DNA from: Bacteroidales bacterium
GTDB lineage: Bacteria > Bacteroidota > Bacteroidia > Bacteroidales > UBA932
Assembly (NCBI GenBank): GCA_021443515.1
Contig: JABUTT010000243.1
Location: 1-43,254, forward strand
DNA: 43,254 nt
Direction: 5' to 3'
Shown here in pieces: positions 9,903-20,856 of the stretch. How positions within the stretch are numbered: position 1 is the first letter of the stretch; the number at the start of each line of letters is the position of its first letter. Made by a program: the position numbers and the translations under genes. The notes under the pieces are model-generated. The model did no database searches and had not been told where the DNA came from. It saw only the letters and a list, made by a program, of their open reading frames with translations.

Positions 9903-12248
9903 CTAAAAGAAGAAGCCGTCGTCGCCACCTTCTGAAGTGCTGATGGCAGAATCCGAAATGTCTCCGTCGCCTCCGCTGCAGTCAAGGTTGAATTTCGCTC
10001 CGGCTACAACGGGGAACTTGTCTTCCTCGCTTATGCCGAGAGTGCCGTCTTTAATAACCTTTGACATAAATATACCCCAGATAGGGCAGGCCATATTTCC
10101 TCCCGAACCGTTGGCGAGGGTTGCAAAGTGTATCTGACGGTCTTCTCCGCCGACCCAGATGCCTGCGGTAAGTTTTGGAGTGTAGCCGATGAACCAGCCG
10201 TCGGACTGGTCGTTCGTTGTGCCTGTCTTTCCCGCAATTTCACCCATGAGTTTGTATTGCGTTCTAAGACGGTAGCCTGTACCATTTCTCACGACACCCA
10301 TCATAAGGTTTTGCATAAGAGAGGCAGTTTCTTCCGACATGGCTTCCCTTCCGTGAGTTGTGAATTCTCCTATGACATTGCCTAAATTATCTTCGATACG
10401 GGTGACGAAGAGAGGGGCGATATAAAGTCCCTGTGAAGGGTAGGTGTTGTAGGCGGCAACCATCTCGCAGAGGGAAATGTCGGCAGGGCCTACGCAGAGA
10501 GAAGGCACGGCATCGATGTGTGAAGAAATACCCATCTGTTTCATCTTCTTTGCCATGGCCTCAGGTCCGAATACCTTCATAAGATATGCGGATATGTTGT
10601 TGGAACTCTTTGTAAGTCCCCATTTGAGGGTAACAGTCTTGCCTATCATTTCAGGTTTGTCGGTAGAGTGAGGTGTCCACGCTTCTCCGTTCACGATGAA
10701 ACTCTGAGGCACGTTGGTAACCCTGTCGCAAGGCGTCATTCCCTGCTCCATTGCAAGTGTGTAGAGGAAAGGCTTGATTACCGAGCCTACCTGACGTTTG
10801 CCGAGAGTCACATTGTCATATTTGAAGTAGCGGTAGTTGTTGCCACCCACGTATGCCTTCACGTGGCCAGTGAAAGGCTCTATTGCTATGAAGGAAGCAC
10901 GAAGGAACGACTTATAGTAGCGAATAGAATCGTTAGGCGTCATCGTGGTATCGACATAGCCGTTTTTGTTGTATGCGAAAACCCTCATCTTCACCGGCTC
11001 ATCGAAACTCTTTAGGATTTCCTGCTCGCTTAAGCCTGCGTTCTTGGCTGTGATGTAGCGGTCGCTCCAGCGACGTGCCTGCATCATAAGGGTTTTTACC
11101 ATTTCCTGGTCGACATCCCTTGCGAAAGGTCTGTTCGAATTCCACTTCAGCTCATTGAAGAAGGTTTTCTGGAGGCCGCTTCTGAGGTGCTGGTCAACAG
11201 CCTCTTCGGCATATTTCTGCATCTTGTAGTTAATGGTGGTGTAGATGCGGAGTCCGTCTTTGTCGAGGTTGTATTTGCTTCCGTCTGCCTTGCGTGTCTT
11301 CTCGAGGAAGCCGTAAAGTCCGTCATTCTTCCACCTGAGAGAGTCTGCCTGATAGTCCTCAATGTTTCTGTAGGAGGATTTCTTAGGCTTCTTTGCGTTC
11401 ATCGTGCGGCGAAGCATATCGCGGAAATAGGGGGCGATGCCTGAATTGTGGTCTTGAACCTGATATGAAAGCGTAATCGGAATAAGGCAGATGGAGTCTC
11501 TTTGTGCCTTTGAGATATATTTCGCCTTCTCCATCTGGGAAATAACGAAGTTGCGCCTGTCAAGACTCTTGTCGGGATTGAGGGCCGGGTTGTAGCGAGT
11601 TGGCTTGTTGACCATACCCACGAGAGTCGCAGCCTCTTCAATCGTTACATCCTTAGGCTCTTTTGCAAAGAAGGTATTCGTGGCCGCTTTGATTCCGTAC
11701 GCATTGCTGCCGAAGAACACCGAATTCATATACATGGTAATGATTTCGTTCTTGGTGTAGTTGCGCTCTATCTTTACGGCGGTTATCCACTCTTTGATTT
11801 TTATCCATACCATTTTAATAATGCCTTTGTCGTCCTCGCGCGGATAGAGTGTCTTTGCAAGTTGCTGGGTGAGGGTGCTACCTCCTCCCTGGGACGAGTT
11901 CCTGAGAAGAATGGTCTTGAAGGCAACCCTGCAGAGAGCACGGAAGTCGATTCCGCTGTGCTTGTAGAAACGCACGTCCTCCGTGGCCACGGCAGCCTGA
12001 ACGAGATAGGGACTGAGTTCATCGTAGGAGATGTAGGAACGATTCTCTATGTGGAAAGTGGTGAGTATCTGTCCGTCTTCACTTATCACCTGAGTGGCAA
12101 GCTTGTTCTCCGGATTTTCAAGTTCTTCAAACGAAGGAATGTCGGCAAAAGCCCATACGAGGCAGATGAATATGGTGGCGCACAGGAGTCCTCCTCCAAA
12201 AATGCCCCAGATCCATACTGCAATTTTTTTTCTGTTTTTATATTTCAT
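9903..12248 (-). CDS. Penicillin-binding protein 1A-type transglycosylase/transpeptidase
   Basis: GT51 motifs EDVRFYKHSGID and QGGGSTLTQQLAKTLY; transpeptidase SSNN and KTGTTNDQSDGWFIGY. Likely start MKYKNRKKIAVW at 12248. Confidence 0.93.
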   Translation of the reverse strand: MKYKNRKKIAVWIWGIFGGGLLCATIFICLVWAFADIPSFEELENPENKLATQVISEDGQILTTFHIENRSYISYDELSPYLVQAAVATEDVRFYKHSGIDFRALCRVAFKTILLRNSSQGGGSTLTQQLAKTLYPREDDKGIIKMVWIKIKEWITAVKIERNYTKNEIITMYMNSVFFGSNAYGIKAATNTFFAKEPKDVTIEEAATLVGMVNKPTRYNPALNPDKSLDRRNFVISQMEKAKYISKAQRDSICLIPITLSYQVQDHNSGIAPYFRDMLRRTMNAKKPKKSSYRNIEDYQADSLRWKNDGLYGFLEKTRKADGSKYNLDKDGLRIYTTINYKMQKYAEEAVDQHLRSGLQKTFFNELKWNSNRPFARDVDQEMVKTLMMQARRWSDRYITAKNAGLSEQEILKSFDEPVKMRVFAYNKNGYVDTTMTPNDSIRYYKSFLRASFIAIEPFTGHVKAYVGGNNYRYFKYDNVTLGKRQVGSVIKPFLYTLAMEQGMTPCDRVTNVPQSFIVNGEAWTPHSTDKPEMIGKTVTLKWGLTKSSNNISAYLMKVFGPEAMAKKMKQMGISSHIDAVPSLCVGPADISLCEMVAAYNTYPSQGLYIAPLFVTRIEDNLGNVIGEFTTHGREAMSEETASLMQNLMMGVVRNGTGYRLRTQYKLMGEIAGKTGTTNDQSDGWFIGYTPKLTAGIWVGGEDRQIHFATLANGSGGNMACPIWGIFMSKVIKDGTLGISEEDKFPVVAGAKFNLDCSGGDGDISDSAISTSEGGDDGFFF

Positions 12249-12325
12249 ATAATAAATTTCAGCCGGCAAAATTAGCAATAAAAATTTTCATAATTCAAGA
12301 AATTGTGTGTTACTTTGCACCCGAA

Positions 12326-14581
12326 ATGAAAAATTTAGTAATTGTTGAATCGCCGGGCAAGATTGGAAAAATCCAGAATTATCTTGGCTCAGACTATAAA
12401 GTTCTTGCAAGTTATGGCCATATCAGAGACCTTGACGACAAGAAATTGAGCATTGATATCGAACATGGTTTTGCCCCGCAGTACATAATACCACAAGATA
12501 AAAGCAGAGTCATTGCAAATCTCAAAGCGGCGGCGGCGCAGGCTGAGACAGTCTATCTCGCATCCGATGAAGACCGCGAGGGAGAGGCTATTTCATGGCA
12601 TCTTTTCGAAACTCTCGGTCTGAAGAAAGAGAACACAAAGAGAATCGTTTTCCACGAAATTACGAAGGATGCGATTCTTGAAGCAGTCAAGCACCCGCGT
12701 GACATAAATATGAAACTGGTAGATGCGCAGCAGGCAAGAAGGGTTCTCGACCGCCTTGTGGGTTTTGAACTTTCTCCTGTGCTTTGGAGAAAGGTGCAAC
12801 CTAAACTTTCAGCCGGAAGGGTGCAAAGTGTGGCTCTCCGTCTTGTTGTTGACCGTGAAAGGGAGATTCTTTCTTCCGCAAACAAGATGTTCTACCGTGT
12901 TGAGGGCGAATTTTCCTCAGGCATAAAGGCTTATATCCAAAAGAAGTTCCTTGACATGGAAGCCGGACGTGAAGTTCTCGAGTCCCTCATAGGCGCAGAA
13001 TATAAAATAGGTGACATAGTAAAGAGCGAGGGTTTCCGCTATCCGGCTCCTCCTTTTACCACCTCCACTCTCCAGCAGGAGGCTTCGCGTAAACTCCGTA
13101 TGTCTGTGAAAAGGACTATGGATGTGGCTCAGTCCCTCTATGAGAAAGGTCTCATAACCTATATGAGAACCGACTCTACCACGCTTTCATCCCTTGCGCT
13201 TTCCGTTGCCAAACAGTATATAAAAGACACTTTTGGCGAGGAATACTACCATTATCATCAGTATAAGACAACGTCCAAGAGCGCTCAGGAGGCACATGAG
13301 GCAATCCGTCCAACCTATCTGAGCAATCCCGAGATAACAGGAACGGCAGAGGAAAAGGCGCTTTATGACCTCATCTTCAAGAGAACCATAGCAAGTCAGA
13401 TGGCTCCGGCAAAGGTTGAGAACACCGAAATCAAGATAGTGAACAATCTCAACGATCACGTCTTTGTTTCAAATGGTCAGATCATCCTCTTCGACGGTTT
13501 TCGCAAGGTCTATATGGAGGGAAGGGACGATGAGGACCAGTCTTACCAGCCGGGAGAGGTGATTCTTCCTTCTCTTGCAGTCGGGCAGTCCCTTTCGGCA
13601 AAACAGATTTCTGCAAACGCATCTTTCGATACCCCTGTCTATCGTTACAGCGAGGCTACTCTCGTGAAGAAACTTGAAGAACTCGGAATAGGTCGTCCAT
13701 CTACATACGCCCCTACAATTACGACACTTACAAAGGGTAGGGGATATATAGTCAAGGGCAATAAGGAGGGTGAGAAACTCACCGTTACCAACCTTGTTCT
13801 CTCCGGCACTTCCATTAAGGAAAAGACCAAAAACATGGTTCTTGGCGCCGAGAAGGGAAAACTTCTTCCTCAGGAAATAGGCATCATCGTCACCGACTAT
13901 CTCGTGGCGAATTTCACTGATGTACTCGACTATAACTTCACTGCCGCTGTCGAGAATGATTTCGACAAGGTGGCAGAGGGTCAGATTGCATGGACAAGCC
14001 TCATCGAAAATTTCTACGGACCTTTCCACGGCAATGTCACTTCCCAGATGGAAAATGGCGAATACCAAAGGGTCAGCCGCAGTCTCGGAATAGACCCTAA
14101 GAGCGGCAAGGAGGTTTCTGTAAAGTTCGGTAAATACGGACCTTACGTACAGATTGGAGATGCTGATGACAAGATTTTTGCATCCCTTGAAAAGGGCCAG
14201 ATTATAGAATCGCTGACTCTTGAAGACGCTCTCAAACTCTTCGCTTTCCCTCGCGTTCTCGGTCAGAGGGACGGGGCGGATGTGACTGTGAACAAGGGCC
14301 GTTACGGAGCATACGTGAAGTGCGGAAACGTGAATGCCTCCCTTCCGAAAGGCAAGGATCCTCTGAACATAAGTCTTGAGGAGGCGCTGGAGCTTCTCAC
14401 GAAAAAGAATGTGGAATCCATAAGCGAGTTCGGTCCGATTAAGGTCATCGACGGACGCTATGGCCCATATATCAGTTATGACGGCAAAAACTACAAGATA
14501 CCACCTAAGACAGATCCAAAGAAACTCTCGGAGGAGGACTGTCGTAAAATAATCAATAACTCTAAGAACAAGTCCAAGTAA
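12326..14581 (+). CDS. topA: DNA topoisomerase I
   Basis: MKNLVIVESPGKIGKIQNYLG, SDEDREGEAISWHL, LITYMRTDST; C-terminal GRYGxY repeats. The MCYFAPE extension at 12305 is probably not translated. Confidence 0.95.
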   Translation: MKNLVIVESPGKIGKIQNYLGSDYKVLASYGHIRDLDDKKLSIDIEHGFAPQYIIPQDKSRVIANLKAAAAQAETVYLASDEDREGEAISWHLFETLGLKKENTKRIVFHEITKDAILEAVKHPRDINMKLVDAQQARRVLDRLVGFELSPVLWRKVQPKLSAGRVQSVALRLVVDREREILSSANKMFYRVEGEFSSGIKAYIQKKFLDMEAGREVLESLIGAEYKIGDIVKSEGFRYPAPPFTTSTLQQEASRKLRMSVKRTMDVAQSLYEKGLITYMRTDSTTLSSLALSVAKQYIKDTFGEEYYHYHQYKTTSKSAQEAHEAIRPTYLSNPEITGTAEEKALYDLIFKRTIASQMAPAKVENTEIKIVNNLNDHVFVSNGQIILFDGFRKVYMEGRDDEDQSYQPGEVILPSLAVGQSLSAKQISANASFDTPVYRYSEATLVKKLEELGIGRPSTYAPTITTLTKGRGYIVKGNKEGEKLTVTNLVLSGTSIKEKTKNMVLGAEKGKLLPQEIGIIVTDYLVANFTDVLDYNFTAAVENDFDKVAEGQIAWTSLIENFYGPFHGNVTSQMENGEYQRVSRSLGIDPKSGKEVSVKFGKYGPYVQIGDADDKIFASLEKGQIIESLTLEDALKLFAFPRVLGQRDGADVTVNKGRYGAYVKCGNVNASLPKGKDPLNISLEEALELLTKKNVESISEFGPIKVIDGRYGPYISYDGKNYKIPPKTDPKKLSEEDCRKIINNSKNKSK

Positions 14582-14582
14582 C

Positions 14583-15044
14583 ATGTACCAAATTGACGCA
14601 ATAGACCGCAAAATTTTGTCGATGCTGGTCAAAAATGCCCGTATGCCTTTTCTTGAAATAGCAAGAGAGTGCGGAGTGAGCGGCGCTGCCATTCACCAGA
14701 GGGTGAAAAAACTTGAAACTACAGGTATAATCACAGGCTCACGCATTCTCGTGAAGCCTCAGGCCATAAATCTTAACATTTGTGCCTTTATGTTCGTGTC
14801 TCTCGCCGAGGCAAACAAGTATAAGGATGTCGTCGATTGTCTGAAGCGCATTCCTGAAATCGTGGAGTGTCACTTTGTTACGGGCCGTTACGCTCTTTTG
14901 TTGAAAATGTACTGTCAAAATCACGACCATCTTATGAATGTCCTGATTAATACTATCCAGAACATTCCTTTTATTTCATCAACCGAAACCCTGATGTCTC
15001 TCGAACAGGCAATCGAGCGCCAGGTATGGGTAAACCACGAATAA
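14583..15044 (+). CDS. Lrp/AsnC family transcriptional regulator
   Basis: Short HTH plus RAM domain: IDAIDRKILSMLVKNARMPFLEIARECGVSGAAIHQRVKKLETTGIITG. Confidence 0.9.
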   Translation: MYQIDAIDRKILSMLVKNARMPFLEIARECGVSGAAIHQRVKKLETTGIITGSRILVKPQAINLNICAFMFVSLAEANKYKDVVDCLKRIPEIVECHFVTGRYALLLKMYCQNHDHLMNVLINTIQNIPFISSTETLMSLEQAIERQVWVNHE

Positions 15045-15085
15045 CAGGCGTCGAAGATCTCTCTCAAAGTAGAAATATAACCTCG

Positions 15086-15135
15086 AAAAACAGGATATTC
15101 TTACCGAAAAGTTGGGATATCCGTTTTTTTTTTTT
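15086..15135 (+). terminator. Intrinsic terminator downstream of the Lrp/AsnC gene
   Basis: AAAAC(A)GGATAT ... ATATCCGTTTT stem with a bulged A, followed by an uninterrupted T12 run (15124-15135). Confidence 0.75.
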
Positions 15136-15191
15136 AACTTTACAAACCATAACAACAATAATAACGCTATAATAACACAATTCTAATCTTT

Positions 15192-16226
15192 ATGATAAAA
15201 GCTTGTCTGAAAATTACTGCAGTCGCAGCAATTGCGGCAGTGGTATTGGGCTCTTGCAACAAAGGCAAAATCATCATGAATGATAAAATTGAGGTGTATG
15301 AGGTTGAACCTTTGGATCCTAAGGCAGAGGTCGCCCCCATTACCTTGGTTGAGCTCAACATTCTTGGAGGAAAGTCCAGGCTCGTAGTCAAGACCAATCT
15401 TGACTATACTGTGGAATTCCAGAAAGCGCTCACCGACACGGTAAACTGGTTCTCATTCGAAGAACTTGGTTATGATGCCGCTCTCGGTGGAAATGTCATA
15501 GAATACTCGTATATTCCAATGACAACTACACTTTCCCGTCGTTCCGGCGTACTCTCATTCTCTTGCCCAGGTAAGTCTGTGGGAACATTCGTGACTATCC
15601 GCCAGGGATTCTCTGCTCGTCACAGCAACACCTGGAGTTGGCTCAAGTATGGCAACGAAGACCCGACTGTCGAGGGCGGAACCCGTCTTATCAGTCAGTG
15701 GAACGCCACTCAGAAGGAATATGGCTACACTTCGACTGTGATTGAAGGTCAGGAAGAGGCTTACTGCTATGGACGCAACCATCTTGTGCAACTCGGCAGC
15801 TCTGACGGCTATGGTGCAGACCTCATTTCTCCATACGTCGAGTCCATTGCCTCAGATTCCCTCGTAGTCGTAGCATTCAAGGCCTTTGCCTACACTGATG
15901 CTTCTGGCGTTACTGACAATGGCAAGGTTACTCTTGAAATTCTTGGTGGCGCTGTATTCAATGACATTCAGGGCAGCACGGTAACCTTCAATGTGGGTAC
16001 CTACAGCAGCACAAATGCCGTTGAGGACATTGAAAAAGCAAAAACCTACTACTACTTCGTCAAGACTCCGAGCGGCAAGTATATGCCTTCAGGTACGAAG
16101 TTCAGGATTGTCGCAGGTGATATGGGCAAGATGGCAAAGCCTAACCGTATCATCATTGATAATTTCTACATTTACCAGGTTCATGCTTCTTACTATCCTT
16201 ATTTCTTGAAAACGGATGCAGAGTAG
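15192..16226 (+). CDS. BACON-like surface lipoprotein, first gene of the SusCD-type locus
   Basis: Lipoprotein signal MIKACLKITAVAAIAAVVLGSCN; N-terminal beta-rich repeat ending in FVTIRQGF, like BACON domains. Confidence 0.65.
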   Translation: MIKACLKITAVAAIAAVVLGSCNKGKIIMNDKIEVYEVEPLDPKAEVAPITLVELNILGGKSRLVVKTNLDYTVEFQKALTDTVNWFSFEELGYDAALGGNVIEYSYIPMTTTLSRRSGVLSFSCPGKSVGTFVTIRQGFSARHSNTWSWLKYGNEDPTVEGGTRLISQWNATQKEYGYTSTVIEGQEEAYCYGRNHLVQLGSSDGYGADLISPYVESIASDSLVVVAFKAFAYTDASGVTDNGKVTLEILGGAVFNDIQGSTVTFNVGTYSSTNAVEDIEKAKTYYYFVKTPSGKYMPSGTKFRIVAGDMGKMAKPNRIIIDNFYIYQVHASYYPYFLKTDAE

Positions 16227-16267
16227 TTTGAACAAGTAAGTAAAAAAGAAAATAACCAACGAATCTT

Positions 16268-19200
16268 ATGAGACAAAAACTAATTTCATTTCTCCTAATG
16301 CTTTGTGCAGTTGTTCCTGCATTCGGACAGAGCAAGGCAAAGGTGAGCGGAGTCGTTACGGATGAAACCGGCGAACCGCTTCCGGGCGTTGTTGTGGTTG
16401 TCGAAGGAACAAAGGACGCGGCTATGACAGATATGAGCGGTAAATACACCATCAACTGTTTGCCTTCAGCATCGTTGAAATTCTCTTTCCTCGGATATGC
16501 CGATGAGACTGTCCAGGTAGGAAAGCGTGCAGTGGTAAATGTACAGATGAGGGTTGACGCATCGCAGATTGATGAGGCGGTGGTCATCGGTTACGGTTCC
16601 GTAAGGAAGGCCGACCTCACAGGTTCAGTTACCAACGTAAAAATGGCTGATATCAAGAACGTTCCGGTCACGAGCGTTGACCAGGCCCTTCAGGGACGTA
16701 TCGCAGGTGCCGACATTATGTCAACTACCGGTGAACCTGGAGCCACCACATCTATCCGTATCCGTGGTACACGTTCAATTTCGGCATCAAACGAACCTCT
16801 TATTGTCGTTGACGGTGTGATGGATGCCATCCACGACCTTAACGACCTCAACTCAGCCGACATCGAGAGCATTACAGTCCTCAAGGACGCATCTTCAACT
16901 GCGATTTATGGTTCAAGAGGTAGTAATGGTGTCATCATCATAACCACCAAGTCCGGTGGATCTGACAGTGCGACCAAGCCAAACATCACTTTCAAGGCTG
17001 ACGCAGGTTTCTCTCAACTTCCACGCCGTCTCGACATTATGAACGCAACCGAGTTCGCCCTTTATCGAAACGACTATGCCCAGTTCGCATCCAGCGACAA
17101 TATGGGTGAAATCGGAACAACAACTCCTATATCAGAGTCCATCTACAAGGATCCGTTCTCTCTCGGCAAGGGTACTGACTGGATTGAGGAAATCACCCGT
17201 ACTGCTCCTTATCAGAACTACAATCTTTCATTCTCGGGAGCTAATAAGAAGACTCGCTACTATGCTTCAGTGGGTTACAACAATACCCAGGGTATCATCA
17301 AGAAGAGTGGTATGGAGCGTATTCAGACCGCCTTCAACATCGACCACCAGTTCTTCAAATGGCTCAAGTTGGGTTACAACGTAAGATATACCTACCGTCA
17401 CAATGACGAGAATCTTACCCAGATTGGAGGTACAGGCTGGTACAACTCGGCACAGTATCTTTCTCCACTCATGAAGCCACAGGATATCATCAACCCTCTC
17501 TACTATTCGGGTCAGAGAATCAACACTCCTACTGCGCTTCTCAACAACAATACCCACTATGTCAACCGTCACACTTTGAACCAGGTTGCCAATGTGGAGA
17601 TTACCCCTATCCCTACACTCAAGATTCGCAGCCAGTTCTCATACTACCTCTATGAGCGTAACACGAACCGCTACTATCCTTCGACTCTTCCTATAAAGAC
17701 TGAAGGCGAGGGCGGTGACGCTTACAGAAGTGATGCTGAAGATTATTCTCTTTCTTCAGAGACTACGGTTACCTACGACAGGGACTTCCTCGGTGGTCAT
17801 CACCTTGACGCAATGGCAGGTTTCACCGCCTACAAGTCTGCAAGCAAGACATTCTCGCTGAGCGGTTCGGGCTATATGGTGGACGACAACCTTTGGAACA
17901 ATATGAACGCCGTCATCGACAAGGAGACATATTCCGCTTCATCTTCATATTCGGAGATTTCGAAGATGTCAGTCCTCGCCCGTATCAACTATAACTACAA
18001 ACAGCGTTATTACATTACCCTTACAGGTCGTGCCGATGGCGCATCCAACTTTGCGGCTAACAGAAAGTGGGGTTTCTTCCCTTCAGGAGCGCTCAAGTGG
18101 AACATCTCCAACGAGCCTTGGATGAAGAATGCGAATGTGGTAGATGACCTCTCCCTCCGCTTCAGTGCCGGTCGTACGGGTAACGATGCTATTGGAGCCT
18201 ATCGTTCACTTGCGGCTATGAGCACCACAACCTCAGGTTACCTCTTCGGCGGTAGCCAGCCGGTTGCCTACTATCCTTCACGTCTTGCTTCTCCAAACCT
18301 TACTTGGGAGAAGACAGACCTCTATAACATCGCGCTTGATGCAGGTTTCTTCGGCAACAGGCTGACCTTCACTTTTGAGGCCTACCTTGCCAAGACGACC
18401 GACCTTCTCCTTACGGTGCAGACAGCAACCCAGTCAGGTTATTCTTCACGTTTTGCCAACATCGGTTCAACCACCAACAAGGGTCTCGAGCTTTCAATCG
18501 AGGGCAAGCCTATAGTGAAGAAGAACTTCTCATGGACCGCATCATTCACCATCTCCCACAACACTCAGATGGTTAACGACATCGGTACAGAGGACTTCGT
18601 TGTGGCTTACTCATCTCCGGGTAACAACCCTTATATGATGTATGGTTATGTCAAGGGTTATCCTCTCAATGCTCTCTGGGGCTTTGTCTATGGAGGTGTA
18701 TGGCACAATCAGGATGAAATCGACCGTAACCAGTACACAAAGACATACGCATCGTCTTCCGTATCGCTTGCAAAGACACTCGGTGCTCCTAAGTATGTCG
18801 ATGTAAACCACGACGGTAACCTCAACCAGCAGGACCTCTGCTACCTCGGTAATGCAGACCCTGTCATCTATGGTGGTCTCCAGAATACCTTCCGTTACAA
18901 AGGTCTTTCTCTCGGATTCTACTTCATGTACTCTCTCGGAGGTAAAATTTACAACTTCTCGGAGTTCTACATGGCAGGCTCAACATTCACAAACCAGTAT
19001 CGCTACATGCTCGATTCTTGGCACCCGACGAGAAATCCTGAATCAAATCTGCCAAGAGCAGGTGTTGAAGGACCACTTCTTCCAAGTTCATTGCTGGTTC
19101 ACGACGCTTCATTCCTGAGATTGAAGAACATAACCCTCAGTTACACCTTCAATTTCAAGAAAGAATTCTTCCTCAAGGACCTCACAATCTCCGCTTCTGG

Positions 19201-19345
19201 CGAGAACATCTACCTTTGGAAGTACTACAACGGATTTGATCCGGATGTCTCTACCAACAGCGATTCCTCAACAATTCGCCGTATGGACCTTGGTGCATAT
19301 CCGAAACCAAGGACATTTATGTTCAGTTTACAGGTTAGATACTAA
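16268..19345 (+). CDS. SusC/RagA-family TonB-dependent outer-membrane transporter
   Basis: Carboxypeptidase-like domain VSGVVTDETGEPLPGVVVVVEGT, plug IRIRGTRSISASNEPLIVVDGV, LKDASSTAIYGSRGSNGVIIITTK, terminal FSLQVRY. Confidence 0.96.
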   Translation: MRQKLISFLLMLCAVVPAFGQSKAKVSGVVTDETGEPLPGVVVVVEGTKDAAMTDMSGKYTINCLPSASLKFSFLGYADETVQVGKRAVVNVQMRVDASQIDEAVVIGYGSVRKADLTGSVTNVKMADIKNVPVTSVDQALQGRIAGADIMSTTGEPGATTSIRIRGTRSISASNEPLIVVDGVMDAIHDLNDLNSADIESITVLKDASSTAIYGSRGSNGVIIITTKSGGSDSATKPNITFKADAGFSQLPRRLDIMNATEFALYRNDYAQFASSDNMGEIGTTTPISESIYKDPFSLGKGTDWIEEITRTAPYQNYNLSFSGANKKTRYYASVGYNNTQGIIKKSGMERIQTAFNIDHQFFKWLKLGYNVRYTYRHNDENLTQIGGTGWYNSAQYLSPLMKPQDIINPLYYSGQRINTPTALLNNNTHYVNRHTLNQVANVEITPIPTLKIRSQFSYYLYERNTNRYYPSTLPIKTEGEGGDAYRSDAEDYSLSSETTVTYDRDFLGGHHLDAMAGFTAYKSASKTFSLSGSGYMVDDNLWNNMNAVIDKETYSASSSYSEISKMSVLARINYNYKQRYYITLTGRADGASNFAANRKWGFFPSGALKWNISNEPWMKNANVVDDLSLRFSAGRTGNDAIGAYRSLAAMSTTTSGYLFGGSQPVAYYPSRLASPNLTWEKTDLYNIALDAGFFGNRLTFTFEAYLAKTTDLLLTVQTATQSGYSSRFANIGSTTNKGLELSIEGKPIVKKNFSWTASFTISHNTQMVNDIGTEDFVVAYSSPGNNPYMMYGYVKGYPLNALWGFVYGGVWHNQDEIDRNQYTKTYASSSVSLAKTLGAPKYVDVNHDGNLNQQDLCYLGNADPVIYGGLQNTFRYKGLSLGFYFMYSLGGKIYNFSEFYMAGSTFTNQYRYMLDSWHPTRNPESNLPRAGVEGPLLPSSLLVHDASFLRLKNITLSYTFNFKKEFFLKDLTISASGENIYLWKYYNGFDPDVSTNSDSSTIRRMDLGAYPKPRTFMFSLQVRY

Positions 19346-19362
19346 TGAAGGAGGAACTGAAA

Positions 19363-20856
19363 ATGAAAAAGATAATTTACAACATCATAGCAATTGCAGC
19401 GCTTGCAGCCTCAGTCTGCGCCTGCGATCTTAATGAGAAGAAACAGGGCTTCGTAAGTACCGAAGACTTCTTCAAGACTACAGAGCAGTGCTATGCCAGC
19501 CTTAACAGCTGCTACATTCCTCTCAAGTCAATCTACACCTACACATTCTTCATCGCGACTGAATGTGTGACCGACCTTGCATACATCGCATCCGGAACTT
19601 TGGATGCCCAACTTGATATTTCTCCTGCGAAACCTCGTTTCGGCTCGACTGTATGGACTCAGTGCTACACAGGTATCAGAAACTCAAATGCTGCGATTGC
19701 AGGTATAGAGAAGGCAGATTTTGAAGATGCCGACAAGGTGACTCTTCTCGGAGAAGGCAAAATTATGAGGGCAATGTATTACTACCTCCTTACTTGTTTC
19801 TTCGGAGACGTGCCTTTCTACACAATGGAAGTAAACACCGTCGAGAAACTTCAGGAAGTTGCCAGATATCCTCGTATGGATGCCGTGACTACCCGCAAGG
19901 AACTCATCAAAGACCTTCTCTCAGTTGTTCCTAACATGGAGCAGATTCGTTCTTCAGAAGTCAAGAACAACAGGGCAGGTGCTGCAGTGGGTTGGATGCT
20001 CATCGCCAAGATGGCAATGTGGAACAAGGATTGGGATCAGGCCATCGAGGCTTGCCAGGCTCTCGAGAAGATTTATGGCGAAATCGACCAATACCCTCTC
20101 GAGGATATTATGTTCCGCAACAAGAACACTCCTGAGTCTATTCTCGAAATCCAGCATACTTACACCGCGGGCGGTCTTCAGTATGTGAGCAATGTGGCTT
20201 GTGTCTGCACTCCGACCCACCAGGGAACAACCTACATTTATGACGGTGTGGAAATTCCTGAACTCGGCAACACCGCAACAACCTGGTCTGCTGCTCGTCC
20301 TAACGCATTCTTCCACACAGGTCTGATGCCTAAGAGTTCGGTCGATCTTCGCAAGAACATCTACCTTGCTTGGGACTATAACGGTCAGACATTCAAGAGC
20401 GTTTCCGCACGTCCTTGGACAGGCCCTAAGTTCTGGTGTCCTAACATGGCTGCTCAGGCTGATGGCAACAACTACAAGGTATTCCGTTACGCCGACGTGC
20501 TTCTCATGCTTTCAGAGTGCTATTGCGAAAAGCAGGACGAGGTCAAATCTATCGAATATCTCAACAAGATTAAGAACCGCGCAGGCATCAAGCCTTTCAC
20601 CACATTCAAGACCTACATCCGCCTTATGGAAGAAATCCGCAAGGAGAGGGGTCGCGAACTCTTCGGTGAATTCCAGCGCAAGTTTGACCTTGTAAGATGG
20701 GGTGTTTGGTACACCGATACCTATGCTTACACAGACTACACTACCCTCAAGAACAATATGCAGCCTTTCCACCGCTTCTATCCAATTCCGGACAAGGAGG
20801 TCGTTTATTCAGGCTATGCTCTTGACAATAAGGAATATGAACAAGGAATTGAATAA
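19363..20856 (+). CDS. SusD/RagB-family nutrient-binding lipoprotein
   Basis: Directly downstream of SusC; LAASVCACDLNEKKQGFVSTEDFFKTTEQCYASLNSCY; C-terminal ERGRELFGEFQRKFDLVRWG is SusD hallmark. Start at 19363 (MKKIIYN) preferred over 19345. Confidence 0.94.
   Translation: MKKIIYNIIAIAALAASVCACDLNEKKQGFVSTEDFFKTTEQCYASLNSCYIPLKSIYTYTFFIATECVTDLAYIASGTLDAQLDISPAKPRFGSTVWTQCYTGIRNSNAAIAGIEKADFEDADKVTLLGEGKIMRAMYYYLLTCFFGDVPFYTMEVNTVEKLQEVARYPRMDAVTTRKELIKDLLSVVPNMEQIRSSEVKNNRAGAAVGWMLIAKMAMWNKDWDQAIEACQALEKIYGEIDQYPLEDIMFRNKNTPESILEIQHTYTAGGLQYVSNVACVCTPTHQGTTYIYDGVEIPELGNTATTWSAARPNAFFHTGLMPKSSVDLRKNIYLAWDYNGQTFKSVSARPWTGPKFWCPNMAAQADGNNYKVFRYADVLLMLSECYCEKQDEVKSIEYLNKIKNRAGIKPFTTFKTYIRLMEEIRKERGRELFGEFQRKFDLVRWGVWYTDTYAYTDYTTLKNNMQPFHRFYPIPDKEVVYSGYALDNKEYEQGIE

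Noticed and set aside
13469-14692. 407-aa minus-strand ORF opposite topA
   Set aside because: Antisense shadow ORF of a clear topA; no recognisable domain and composition typical of a reverse frame.
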